A DNA stretch of 64,000 nucleotides from Antedon mediterranea (Eukaryota; Echinodermata; Crinoidea; Comatulida; Antedonidae): assembly GCF_964355755.1 (NCBI RefSeq), contig NC_092670.1:10353201-10417200 (forward strand). Reading direction: 5' to 3'. This document shows positions 23,601-34,078 of this stretch, one piece after another. Below the pieces are notes generated by a model. That model worked only from the letters and a program-made list of their open reading frames with translations. It was not told the origin of the DNA and made no database searches. The first letter of the stretch is position 1. Each line of letters begins with the position of its first letter. The translations under genes and the position numbers were made by a program.

Positions 23601-25123
23601 AATCTGGATCAGTAAGTACATATTTTATATGGAATTATATCGGAGGAAGACATGTTTTGAATACCGTTTATTCTTAGCCATTTTGTCCTGGAACCTATAC
23701 ACTCGTCTTAATGAGAGGACAAGTCTGAGGGTAAAGACTATAGGAACCGTATGTTCACTGTCCACAATTGCTAGTGTTAATTGCTTGTGTGCACTAGTAC
23801 TATAATAAGTATTCGTGACACTTGTGAATGCGGCATAGTTTGTTAATAGTTCAACCGTGGCGTACGGTCTAGTTTTTTTAATACTTTGTAATAATTTAGG
23901 TTATTGATAGATATAGACAGTATTAGTTTCAAGATTAATTTGATAATGAAAAAAGTATTGAATTAGTGTATGAGAGGAATGACACTGACTACAAGCGATG
24001 ATCGTAATAAGATGGTTATATCAAGATGTCATTAGGTAAAGTGTGACTGACTATCGACAGTCATCTAGATACAAAAGTCCTAGGTATAGGTGTAATAAGC
24101 ATGGTGACGATTAAATTATACATTCACATAATATACAGCATCTAATTTATCACATGTGGAGCCTGTATCATGTAAGGTTAAGTTAAGGGTTAGGTTACTA
24201 CACTAAATACACATGTGATCTATTCCCAAATATTCCTATGATACTTTGGAAATATAGATACAGTACCGAGAATCGGCTGGACACCTAACTCGAAAGAAAG
24301 TTTTCGTTAAATAACCTTTTATGCTGTCTTTGATAAAAATAATATTTATAAAATTCCAATAAATTTACGTCATGATAAATATAAAATCGTTGTATTATCA
24401 CGATGTTATTGCTCTTACTGATCATGACGTCATTTGATTGGACGTGTGAAAATATCATTTTCATAAAAGGAAGCATGGTTATTCTATATTTCTGGAATAA
24501 AAATTGCTATTTATTTAATACTTTTTAAATGAATTTTCTTCCATTTAGTTTCATCGCTTTTATCGATTCCAATTTCCATATTTTCAACGGTTATGGATTT
24601 CAACGGAAGACATTACTGTGTTGAAGAGTTCAACGAACAAGGGTTGTTAGCGCACTACATTTACGTTGTGTTCAGTACCTACATAATCCCGCTCTCCGTC
24701 CTCGTTGTCTGCAACGTCAACATGTTGCGTCAACTGTGGAAGACGCGGGAACAGCTCCGAGACACAACATTAAGCCTGCACTCGATACAACAACGAAAGA
24801 AAGTTACCAAGATGATACTGCTGGTTGTTGTCTTTTTCTTTATTTGTTGGTTACCGATACACGTGATAAATCTGTGGCAAAGACTCGGTAATAGTATCAA
24901 CAATAACTTGGCCATTTCAAAGCTCAGGATTTTTGCTCTAACACTGGCGTACAGTAACTCGTGCGTAAACCCATTTGTGTACGCGTTCATGGGCGAGAAT
25001 TTTCGCGCGTGTTTTAGAAGAGCATTCCCGATGTGTACAAAAGTGAACCGAGTGAGGAACAGTAGTATGTTATTAAACAACAATCGGACAAGAGAAACAC
25101 AGGTACAAAAGGACACGGTTTAA
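20345..25123 (+). CDS. Kisspeptin/galanin-type neuropeptide G-protein-coupled receptor (three coding exons)
   Basis: Exons 20345-20689, 23476-23611 and 24549-25123 join in frame (phases 0 and 1) into 351 codons plus stop, the usual length for a rhodopsin-family peptide receptor. All seven transmembrane helices and the family landmarks are present: GCNSL (helix 1), NISVTDIMF (helix 2), the helix 3 cysteine, DRY, CWLP (helix 6) and NPFVY (helix 7). The text after DRY (IRYRTPTLAL..NISIWI) resembles kisspeptin receptors. The helix 6-7 text (WLPIHVINLW, LAYSNSCVNP) is closer to galanin/allatostatin-A receptors. These families are sisters, so the ligand is uncertain. Such receptors sit in the plasma membrane and signal through heterotrimeric G proteins. 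A tail of about 50 residues is rich in Asn/Arg. An AG acceptor just before the start codon suggests a 5' UTR intron. Confidence 0.9.
20830..21008. mobile_element. Intact 179-bp MITE of the GGTTCCCACTAG family
   Basis: Left end agcgtggttcccactagcg, right end ctagtgggaaccaagct, followed by TAA and at once by the next member of the family. Its inner half-palindromes (gcttgtgatt / aatcacaagc) could form a long hairpin. Confidence 0.85.
21074..22419 (-). mobile_element. 5'-truncated L2/CR1-like LINE with (TTA)n tail
   Basis: On the minus strand the element runs from a truncated 5' end at 22419 to a (TTA)n microsatellite tail at 21074-21100. Just inside the tail is a 3' UTR end of a common L2-like type (gcgctataaaaatct; tgagcactctggagtggtat). 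It inserted into a MITE inside receptor intron 1, antisense to the receptor. Confidence 0.88.
21395..22423 (-). CDS. LINE reverse transcriptase, C-terminal part, uninterrupted
   Basis: An open frame of about 340 codons, starting inside the reverse transcriptase at [10 protein letters not shown] (block B, normally GVPQG). It continues with the catalytic YADDT, block D, LGVEMDVGMT, and the C-terminal domain (VTSRLDMGNSLLYGLP, LQNTAARVV, ILHWLPVRYRI). The endonuclease and first half of the polymerase are missing because of 5' truncation. The lack of stops suggests recent insertion. The first residues shown by a naive ORF fall across the MITE junction. Confidence 0.9.
   Translation of the reverse strand: MEKRPQHVCIGDAISKASFLNFSVPQGSVLGPQWFTIYLHPIRDIISKYDLSYHVYADDTQIYISFKPTMKHSDISLELLQHCIYELRVWMKNNFLKLNDEKTEFVLFGSKQQLEKLPPSFIHIGETQIDPARQVRNLGVEMDVGMTMISHISKTISASSFNLRNIRRIRKFINETAAKQLVHAFVTSRLDMGNSLLYGLPQKQLHRLQLIQNTAARVVKKLPRYGHISNTLEILHWLPVRYRIVFKILLFVFKSINDMAPEYISDMLRLYVPGRNLRSSDSLLLHQPKSHHSWGDRAFSDTAPRLWNALPSSIRFCKTVDTFKKLLKTHLFIKAYGNHEVS
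22545..22687. mobile_element. Third, diverged MITE copy of the same family
   Basis: gtcttggttcgtactaggac at the left and gttgcgtcctagtggg at the right, with tta following. The inner arms (gcaacgcaagcgaaccgacc / ttggtcaaa) are inverted but diverged. It sits three bases from the split MITE. Confidence 0.75.
22855..22928 (+). repeat. tRNA-like segment (SINE head or tRNA relic)
   Basis: gggttcgaatccc at 22904-22916 is an excellent B box/T arm, and gccgtcaaatgg upstream could be a worn A box. I cannot draw a full cloverleaf, so a working tRNA is unlikely. Confidence 0.4.
23476..23611 (+). CDS. Receptor coding exon 2: helix 3, DRY motif and start of helix 4
   Basis: 136 nt between ttttttaag and the donor gtaagt. 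It reads SVHATSLTLMAMNIDRYFAI, then the second intracellular loop with IRYRTPTLAL, and into helix 4. The first base of a split Ile codon is left for exon 3. Confidence 0.9.
23612..24548 (+). other. Receptor intron 2
   Basis: gtaagt donor and ccatttag acceptor. AT-rich with no repeat or RNA gene that I could recognise; short open frames inside are accidental. Confidence 0.8.
24549..25123 (+). CDS. Receptor coding exon 3: helix 4 to C-terminus
   Basis: Starts by completing the split Ile codon and reads SSLLSIPISIFSTV (helix 4), then the second extracellular loop with its disulfide cysteine (RHYCVEEF). Helix 5, a basic third intracellular loop (QQRKKVTKM), helix 6 (FFICWLPIHVINLW), helix 7 (LAYSNSCVNPFVYAF) and helix 8 (GENFRACFRRAF) follow. 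A Cys in PMCTK could be palmitoylated. Stop TAA at 25121. Confidence 0.92.
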
Positions 25124-25528
25124 GCTATAAGATCTTATTAATACCTTTCCATTTCACGGAATGAAATAGGCCTACATCGTTTTAGAAGCAGGTTGAATAC
25201 AAAAACAGCGACGTTTCCGTTCCAAATAGAATAAGCATTGAATGCAGAGATTTATTATGTCCTTCCGTAACCTGCTGAATAACGACAAGTCGATTTTAAT
25301 ACTTTTTAATATATATATATGTATATATTTTAAAAAATGGCAACAACTAATAATAATATCTTAAACTATCATCAATTTCTTTCTGACGAAGGAAACTGAG
25401 GCCTAGTGTTTGCAGGCTCATAGGATGATTGCTGATTCTTCATTTTCGCTTATTTTATTTTGCATTACCATTGCGATACAATAGTGGCCGTATTATATTC
25501 ACACAATTGAGATATTTCCCTAGTGTTT

Positions 25529-25534
25529 AATAAA
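25529..25534 (+). terminator. Candidate polyadenylation signal of the receptor gene
   Basis: AATAAA about 405 bases after the stop codon; the first canonical hexamer I find downstream on this strand. Confidence 0.4.
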
Positions 25535-25540
25535 ATTATT

Positions 25541-25920
25541 ATCACAATATCACTTTATAAAATTGTGTGTAACGTCTCTGTCTATGGGTGACATGTCAAC
25601 CACAAAATCCCGTGATTACGTTTCTATTATAATATATTTTTCCTGACAACTATTAAAATGAACAAAGTGCACCTTTTATAACATTCTGATGGCCTGTTTG
25701 CAGTAGGCTCTACTTTTGAATGAGCGCACTTGAGTGGTGTTAAGACTGCAATACAGTATCATGTGCGTGCTCTAAGCGATCGCATTACACTGTTTGTGTC
25801 GGACAATTACTCCGCGAAAAATATGTACAGGCTGTACGCGCGCCCTCTCTGAGGAGGATACAGAAGGTATCAGGTCAAGTCAGGTAGGGCTGTCGGTCCC
25901 GGTCTGTCTGGCGTATCCGG
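25541..25920. other. Downstream intergenic DNA, no gene seen
   Basis: Unique-looking sequence leading to the CCCCCGGACA minisatellite. The open frame that starts here only continues into that repeat. Confidence 0.5.
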
Positions 25921-26215
25921 ATATTCACCCCCTGGACATTTACCCCCCGGACAACTACCCCCCGGACAACCACCACCTGGACCACTACCCCCTTAGGACA
26001 ACTACCCCTTTAGGACAACTACCCCCCGGACAAATACCCCCCGGACAACTACCCCCTTAGGACAACAACCCCCTTAGGACAACTACCCCCTGGACAACTA
26101 CCCCCCGGACAATTACCCCCTAGGAACAATTACCCCCCGGACAATTACCCCCCGGACAATTACCCCCCGGACAATTACCACCCAGAAAACTATCCCTTTA
26201 GAACACCCTAACCAC
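25921..26215. repeat. C-rich minisatellite (ACTACCCCCCGGACA), left arm
   Basis: About 18 units of 15-18 bp, variants taccccccggacaac and taccccctaggacaac. The G-rich strand has runs of five or six G every 15 bases. The complement of the same array lies at 27350-27605. Confidence 0.95.
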
Positions 26216-26838
26216 CCAGATCATTCAACAACCTGACTCTGCAACTATTAATTAATAACTATATTTTAATTCGTTACTTTGACGAATTACTATTCATTAT
26301 TGTAAACAAAAGTAAAAGATTGAACATAAATATAGCCTGGTGGTATAAACTGAAGATTGTCACACATGATCATAGGATAGTCGAACGTATTATATAGTAC
26401 TCCATGTATTTACTGTAAAGACTGGGTTCGCTAATAATAATAATAATTTTTGCGTCAGGACAATGCTTCGATAACCACTGGTCTTAAAAGAATTAATTTT
26501 TGTCTCAAATTTGTCATATATGTATTTTTGTACACTTGAAGAATAATATCACTTTTGATATTTGACCTCAATGTTCACTCACCGAATAAACGTCGATCTT
26601 TAAATAAATTCCCCTCAAATAAACGGTGACCATGTCACTCCCATGAAACATCATATGGAATAATCGGCGTCTATTTCCATTAGATTATACCCCCTCCCAT
26701 TGAATAAACAACTTTCTTCCAATAAATGTCCACCTAAAAACCACCTAAACAATAAACAGCCCAGGCCGTTTTTTCAATAAATACGGTACTTTAAATCTAG
26801 CACATCTAGGGTCTAGCGTGCTGTTAAACAGAATAATC
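26216..26838. other. Spacer between the minisatellites
   Basis: AT-rich, non-coding. It contains ttaattcgttactttgacga (26261-), related to the hairpin of the 52.6-58.7 kb array. Confidence 0.6.
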
Positions 26839-27287
26839 GGTTAAAAACGGGTGTTTCGAAACTAGAGACCCGAGACCAGAGACCAGAGACCCGAGACCCA
26901 ATACGAAAAGGGAGACCTAAATATACGAAAAGGGAGACCCACGTACGAAAAGGGAGACCCCACTATACGAAAAGGGAGACCCCACTATACGAAAAGGGAG
27001 ACCCTAATATACGAAAAGGGAGACCTAAATATACGAAAAGGGAGACCAAATATACAAAAAGGGAGACCCAAATATACGAAATGGGAGACCTAAATATACG
27101 AAAAGGGAGACCCACTATAATTAGAAAAGGGAGACCCCACTATACGAAAAGAGAGACCACACTATACGAAAAGGGAGACCCTAATATACGAAAAGGGAGA
27201 CCCAAATATAGGTCTCCCTTTTCGTATTGGGTCTCGTGTCAGGTCTCTGGTCTCGGGTCTCTAGTTTCGAAACACCCGTTAAAAACA
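26839..27287. repeat. Palindromic cassette with a gggagacc minisatellite core
   Basis: The left arm 26839-26915 (cgggtgtttcgaaactagag, then repeated gacccgagacc, then aatacgaaaagggagacc) is repeated as its reverse complement at about 27211-27287. Between the arms, an 18-19 bp unit (atacgaaaagggagacc plus 1-2 bases) occurs roughly 15 times in one direction. Confidence 0.93.
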
Positions 27288-27339
27288 GATGATTTCATTT
27301 TTACAGAAACCGGTCCTATATATTTGTCTACTTTTGGAT

Positions 27340-27615
27340 TGGGGGGGGGGGGAGGGGTAGTTGACCGGGGGGTAGTTGACCGGGGGGTAGTTGACCGGGG
27401 GGTAGTTGACCGGGGGGTAGTTATCCTAAGGGGGTAGTTGTCCTAAGGGGGTGGTTGTCCGGGGGGTAGTTGTCCGGGGGGTTGTTATCCTAAGGGGGTA
27501 GTTGTCCTAAGGGGGTAGTTGTCCGGGGGGTAGTTGTCCGGGGGGTAGTTGTCCTAAGGGGGTAGTTGTCCGGGTGGTAAACATCCGGGGGGTAACTGTC
27601 TAGGGGGTAGGTGTC
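27340..27615. repeat. G-rich minisatellite, right arm (complement of 25921-26215)
   Basis: Starts with a run of G (27340-27352) and continues ggggggtagttgaccg/ggggggtagttgtccg/aagggggtagttgtcct for about 17 units. It mirrors the left array in unit, variant types and length. Confidence 0.95.
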
Positions 27616-27655
27616 CTAGAACCCTGTCTGGGCCTACTTATAGAGGACTAGCAAT

Positions 27656-29485
27656 TATACCCGCCCCAGGGCAGGTTTCAAAATTAGTTTACAGCCTTCT
27701 CAGTACATAACACCCGACGCCAGTATCTGTCTATATTCACCAACCTCCACCCCTCTTCAATAACACCCCATACTCTTTCTTAAAAACAAATTCTTCCCAG
27801 TGATGGACAAATTAAATTCAACCAAAGCTTCGAATTGAGAGGAGTATGCATAGCTACGATGGGTCTAATAATGGTTGAAGTACGTTGTAAATTGTGTAAA
27901 TGAATAGGTGTCATATTGGCAGATAATTAAAATATGTAATTTAGATACTGCGGTCCCCCAGCCTTCTTTCTCCTTTCACGACCCCAGCCAACATCAACAA
28001 ACCTTAACTCCTCCCCTGGACAGTTCAAATTTAGTAACTTTTCCTAGTACAATCCAATCATATAGGCTACTTCATTACGCTAGTATTTTCGCTCCTCCTC
28101 CCCCTACAAACACACCCCAGATACACTGGGTGATGTGTTGAAGCCGGTTCCAGTACAAATTATATTATCACTCCCAACCCATAATCCCTCAGCTGCAGTT
28201 TAAAACATTCCAAATACATTTTCGGACATGGTGATAGGCCTACATGCCCACCCCAAACTCCCATCCGCTTCCCAGGGATGATTAAATACTTTAACATTTT
28301 CCAACCACAATTCTGGTGTAAGCAAAATCCCCACTATCCCCTGAACCCAAACCCTATCTCCCAATCCCACTCTCCCACAATTGACGTTTTTTCCTTGGAG
28401 GATTGGTGATGTAGTTCAACACAGTAACAGTAAACAACATGTGTTTCACACAGGTATGGATGTCAGTAATGAGACAATCCAAGAGACCGATACATAGCAG
28501 CTGGATATGGTTAAAGTACTTTGCTAAATGTGTAATTGAATAGGTGTCATATTGGTTAATTGGTTTTAACATTAGTTTAAAGCCTTCTCAGAATACCCGA
28601 CGCCAGTAGGCCTACCCCACTATACTCACCCACCCCTCTTCAATAACACCCCACACTCTTTTTAAAAAAAAAATTCTTCCCAGTACAAATTCAATTCAAC
28701 TTCAAATTGAGAGGGTATACATAGCTACGATAGGCCTATGGTTTAAGTACGTTGTAAACTGTGTAAATAAATAGGTTTCATATTGGCTGATAATTAAAAT
28801 ATCTAATTTTGATACTGCGGCCCCCTAGCCTTCTTTCTCCTCTCACCATCCAAGCCACAATCAACAAACCTTAACTCCTCCCCTGGACAGTTCAAATGTA
28901 GTAACTTTTCCTATTACAATTCCAATCATATAGGCTACTTCATTACGGCAGCATTTTCGGTCCTCCTCCTACTTCAATCACACCCCAGATACTGGGTAAC
29001 GTGTTTAAGAAGGTTCCAATAAAAATTATTTTAGCCATCTCCCAACCCATAATCCTTCAGTGGCAGTTTTCATAAGTAGTTTAAAACATTCCGAATACAG
29101 TTTCGGTCTTGGTGATAGGCCTACATCCCCACCCCAGCCCCTTTCCAGGGATAATTAAAATACTTTAACATTTTGCAACCACAATTGCGATCATTTTGAT
29201 ACCCCATGGTTACATGCAGAAACAGAAATTTGTAAAACGAACAAACATCGAAAGTCCGCCATTTTGACCATGCATTGTGGCCCCTAACTTGGATCCTAGA
29301 TGGCGGATGATGTTCAAATATAGTAGTTCAACACAGTAACAGTAAACAACATGTGTATGTTCACATAGGTATGGATGTCTGTAATGAGACAATGCAAGAG
29401 ACCGATACATAGCTGGATATGGTTAAAGTACTTTGCTAAATGTGTAAATGAATAGGTGTCATATTGGTTAATGATTAAAATATGT
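27656..29485. repeat. Tandem duplication of a 0.9-kb unit
   Basis: 27665-28560 and 28565-29480 align along most of their length. Shared landmarks: cccgacgccagta, cacccctcttcaataacacc, ttgatactgcggcccccag/tag, ccttaactcctcccctggac, and agttcaacacagtaacagta...gagaccgatacatag. Short indels are common. The second copy holds an extra block at 29170-29320. Open frames here are not conserved between copies, so it is not coding. Confidence 0.85.
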
Positions 29486-29950
29486 ATATCTATATCTATA
29501 TTTCTCCAAAAGCCTTCCTGAGGATAATTTAAATACTGTAAAACATTTGCAGTATAATTTTACAATTCGATAGCCTACAACCCCGAGCCCAAGCAAAAAT
29601 GACATCACAAACCACCCCACCCCCCTCCCAACCCTCCCACAAAAAACCCCAGGACTCGGGGAATTGTTGTAATGTAGTTTAAAACCTTCCCGGTTCAATT
29701 GCGATCATTTTGATACCTCATATGTATGGTTACATGCGGAAACAGAAATTTGTATAACGAACAAACATCGAAAGTGGGTGTTTTGACCACATTTTGGGCC
29801 CTAACTTGGATCCTAGGTGGCGGATGATGTTGAAATATAGCTTAGAACATTCCCGGTACAATTGCGGTCATTTTGATACCCCATATGTAAGATTACGTGC
29901 AGTAACAACAATTTGTATAACGAACAAACAGACAAACAAACAAACAGACA
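29170..29950. repeat. Triplicated 150-bp block ending in an ACAAACAGAC tail
   Basis: attgcgatcattttgatacc, a tggttacatgc segment and gaacaaacatcgaaagt occur at 29184, 29699 and, shorter, 29861. The last copy runs into (caaacaaacagaca)n and ctctctcacttataatatag. Such a tail is common at the 3' end of RTE-like LINEs and their SINE partners; the assignment is inference. Confidence 0.7.
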
Positions 29951-30019
29951 AACTCTCTCACTTATAATATAGATAATTATAATAAAAGCAAAATTACCTT
30001 ATTCTTTTAGTTAGGTGGC

Positions 30020-30310
30020 CTTGCAATATTCTCTAGGCTAGCATAGGCCTACTTTACTTAAGTAAGTTGTATATACACTATTCTAAGAGAGGGGAAGTAG
30101 GCCCTCTAGCTAGCTAGTAGGCCTAACTAAGTCTTGCCTAGCTAATAAGGCTAGGCCTAGGCTCTAAGCCTAGCTACCTACTACTAGGCTAGGCCGGACA
30201 AGTAAGCCCTAGCTAGTTAGGCCTAGATAGAGGCCCCGAGCAAGTACTAGGCCTAGTCTAGTAGGCTGGTATCAATATTTATAGTACACAGTGGCTGCAT
30301 CATTAGGCCT
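30020..30310. repeat. GGCCTA-rich island
   Basis: Irregular aggcctag/ctagctagg hexamers next to the left end of the large transposon. Confidence 0.75.
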
Positions 30311-30724
30311 ATGCCTAGTCGGGTTTACGATGAAATCGGTCGCGTCTGAAATCGGTCGCGATAAAATCAACTTCCGGTATTTTGTATGGCGCGCCGCTAG
30401 AGCTATATTTAATAATAATTGATATTTTTTAGGAACTAGATTATTTATGTGGATATTTTTTACTTGGTTAATAAATATTTATTATCAATCATTAAATTAT
30501 TTTTTTTTTGTATTTCACAGGTCTCGGAGAAGGACTGTGTCTTTTCAAAATGGCCATTTCTAAAACACGTTTAAATATTATATTAGGCATAATGTTATAT
30601 TAGGCATATAATAATTTACCTCTATTTATATGTACTGTAATTAATATATTATTATATAGAGAATATACGTCTGTCGTGTCTTTTATTATGCAAACAATTA
30701 CGTAAAAGAGAACAATTTATTTAA

Positions 30725-33700
30725 AGATGTATTGTCCCCCAAAAAATGAAAAATAAAGATGAAAAAAATCAAATTTTGAATAGACCGTTTTGTAGTTAAC
30801 ATAAAGTTATTCACTTCCACCGAAAAAAAATCCGAAAAAAATATTGATTTCGCTTATAAAAAAATCAAAATAAGTTTACCATTTTTTCGAACTCATCGGC
30901 TCAGAAATTAGGCCGGTAGAGCAACTCATACATATGCATGATATGTTAATGAGCATCCACACAGCAGAGATCTGATCTAACAATAGACGATGCACGTTGT
31001 ATGTACAACACCACCAGAGATCGACGCGATTCGACTGTTATGTGGGTTTCCCTGGCCTGATCGTATAAATATGTAAAGCTGAGCTGTTAATTTGTCGGTA
31101 AGTAGGCCTAGACGGTTATTTTAAATATAATAATATATATAACGCAATAATATCAGGAAGGTAAATTAATTAACTTAGCCTGGGATTTTTTCAGTTCAGG
31201 GCTAGGCCTAGATTAATACATGCTGCTGCATATTACTAGGCTAGTAGCAAGCAGACTGTGACAATCGGGTACCTGCAGAAGATGCCCAGCTAGGCCCTAT
31301 ACATTGTACTCTTCATAGACTGGCCTAGGCTATATGCCATCAATCTTAGCTACATTCCGAAAATACAGCCAGCTTGCTGTACCATATATATTTACAGTTG
31401 AAGCTTGTTTAATTTAACTAATTTTTATGATAAAAATAAAACAAACATTTTTCAGGGAAAATGGTTGCAATACAAGCCTGAAATTGAGAACCTTCCAGCA
31501 GCACTGTACAAGTAGACAGAGGGGAAAAGCCAGCTTAGCCATTTTACAACACAAACAACAAATGTTCTCTGTACTGTAGTAAGTCAAATATTTATTTTCT
31601 CTTTTTATAAGTTATAACATTATAAGTAATGTGTTTTAATTACCATAGAAAGGTAGTATACTTATTTGACTATGTCAAAGTAAGCAATTTCACTAGCCCA
31701 ATTTTGCACCAAATATGCATGATCTATTTTTTCCAGATTTTCATACTTTGCTTTTACTTTTTTTAAAGACGTTGAGCTGATGAAGACTGGAACAGAGGTC
31801 ACCTAAAGACAACAATGATAGACTCGGTATTGGAATATGATTGGATATTGCAGGAAAAATATTTCTGACTCTCCTGCTGCATTCGGCCAATATGTTCTTG
31901 TCCAGCTTGTAAAATATTGTATAATTTTTTTTGTATTATATGTACAGTATATTATTTTGTAAACATAACATTCAATAAATAAAAAAAAACCTACTACAAC
32001 AGTTCAGTACACAGGATAAATTCTTCAAATTTACTCTACACTTCATAATTTTACTGTAAATATTACAGTTCAAAAGGAGTTAATAAAATATATATATACA
32101 GTATATCTTATTGAATTCCTGTATTGTTTTTTGTGTCAATTTGTCTACTAATTATCAATGTGTTGATTAATGGCAGTAATTACGACAGCTATAGTCTTCT
32201 AAGATCGCTCACATCCATTACAAAGTGTCATTTTAATAGTAAGAAACGTTTCAATAAATTGTGAATGTTGCCCACTGTACGATACATTTTATGTTTCTCA
32301 CTACTTGCTCTTATTGTTCAATCAACCTAAAAAAAAAAAGAAATTTGTGTCAAAATATCTGCATAAAATGTTTATTTGCGGAATGTTAATTTGAACCTAT
32401 TGCATTTGATACAGAAAATATTTTTTAAATATTGCATCAGTAAAACATCCAAAACAATATTAAGATTTTCTTTTTTTTTTAATTTTCACTGCCGAATAGA
32501 TAGTTGAAATCTTTAAAAATTAAACCAATTCATCATGATTAAAGCCCCATTCCCTACGTTTTTTAGATCTAATTTAAGGTCACAAACTATATTTAATGTA
32601 AAAATAATACTATATGGTCCTATTGCGATAACTTTTTTCGTCTTTAAACGGTTAAAAATGTGAAAAATAAATCGATTCTAATAATTATAGCGGCCCGCTA
32701 TAAATCCCAAAATGCATTGCGCGCGGATTGATATTTTTGTTTTTCACCTGTAATTCGCCCACTTTTCGATCGATCGTGAAGCCAAAACAAATGGAAGACT
32801 CCTAACTTTTCAACGAAAATACCGGGTTTTCCCCAATTTGTATCAACGGAGTCTGGCAAAAATAGAAAGACAATTAATGCAGCAACTATACAACGTCAGG
32901 CTAGGTATATAGCTAGCGTACGATGTTCGTACGTTATCGATGTTTACCAGCTAGGCCTACAAAACTAAGCCTAGCTAGGCTAGGCCTAAGACCGTCCACG
33001 AGAGGTCGATCGCCGCGAGCTACTTGGTAGTGCATTGTTTCTCACTTTTTATCATAATTTACCATAAAACGTACATTTAAGACAAGGAATGACATGGTTT
33101 AATGTTTTTAAAGTGATATATATGTATTATTTTCCAAAAAACGTCCAAAATTGCAGGGAAGGGGTCTTTAAAACAAAAATACATCCCTTCTGGTGGTGGT
33201 CTACTGTAGTCCTAGCTAGCAGTGTACTGCCTAGGCCTACTACACTCTACTTCTAGAGACAGAAGTAGGCAGCAGTTAGGCTACTCGAGACTGTCAGTGC
33301 TAGTAGTAGTAGTAGACTAGTAGTACAGTAGCAGCAAATTCGGGCCTAGGCCTAGCTAGGCCTCTCCTGTTAGCGAAACAAAAACTCACCTAAATGAATA
33401 AGATTCAACATCAAAGTTACCAACTGTAATTCTAACTTAGCATTCTGCTAGCTATAGTTTTCGTGTTTTCTTCAAGATTCGTCTCGCATCACTACTCGAC
33501 TCTCTCGCACGCATGCATTGCTATCGTTGTTGGCTGTTGATTTGGAAAGCATCATCATCCACATGATGTATCCATACAATATGAATATTTATGAGCTAAC
33601 TCAGGTCAAGGGTTAAATTAAACCGGAACACATTTGTCTTCCAGACAAATAGCTTCCGGTTGGTTAATTTCTGCATTAAATTGCGATTTTTCCGTGTAAA

Positions 33701-33817
33701 AAATTATTTTTTTCAATCCAAATTGAGGTCAAAGTGAATAACTTTTATGTGCAATTAAAATGGCCTATTCAACAAAAATATTGAAAAAAAATTTTTTTTC
33801 AGGGGGACAATACATCT
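30725..33817. mobile_element. TTAA-type element, copy 1 (ends AGATGTATTGTCCCCC)
   Basis: AGATGTATTGTCCCCC at 30725-30740 is mirrored at 33802-33817, and TTAA flanks both ends (30721-30724, 33818-33821). The subterminal 100 bp are also partly inverted (gaatagaccgttttgtagtt / aattaaaatggcctattc). A second copy lies in the opposite orientation at 39914-46163. Minus their inner insertions the two are 2464 and about 2475 bp long. No open frame is shared between them in good condition, so it is probably non-autonomous. TTAA targets fit Kolobok or piggyBac. Confidence 0.9.
32543..33167. mobile_element. 625-bp TTAA MITE nested in copy 1
   Basis: Ends AGCCCCATTCCCTACG and AGACCCCTTCCCTGCA (right end read as complement), with TTAA at 32539-32542 and 33168-33171. 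Copy 2 has the uninterrupted sequence (catcatgattaaaacaaaaa as complement, about 40580-40600), which confirms the insertion site and a single TTAA before insertion. Confidence 0.93.
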
Positions 33818-34078
33818 TTAAAAACAATAATTTTTACAATAATTTAAAATAAAGCCAGCGTATCCATTTTTATACTTTTGCATACTGTGGCAGATTATAT
33901 CATATCCATGTCGTTAACAACATACTATTCGATCACCTCATTTTATTTCTATTTTATTTCTATCCGTTATGTAGGATAATATTAAGTGTATAATGATTAT
34001 AGGTCTTTTGTTATTTAAACTTTGACCCTTGGCTTGTGTTATTTAATTAGTTGTTTTTTAAAAATTTTATTCATTGGA

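Noticed and set aside
25794-26060. Open frame with YPPDNYPPDN-like repeats
   Set aside because: It is a translation of the CCCCCGGACA minisatellite; the mirrored copy at 27340-27615 is in the opposite orientation and no host exon signals surround it.
27081-27437. 118-codon frame spanning two minisatellites
   Set aside because: Composed of the gggagacc repeat and the G-rich repeat; not a gene.
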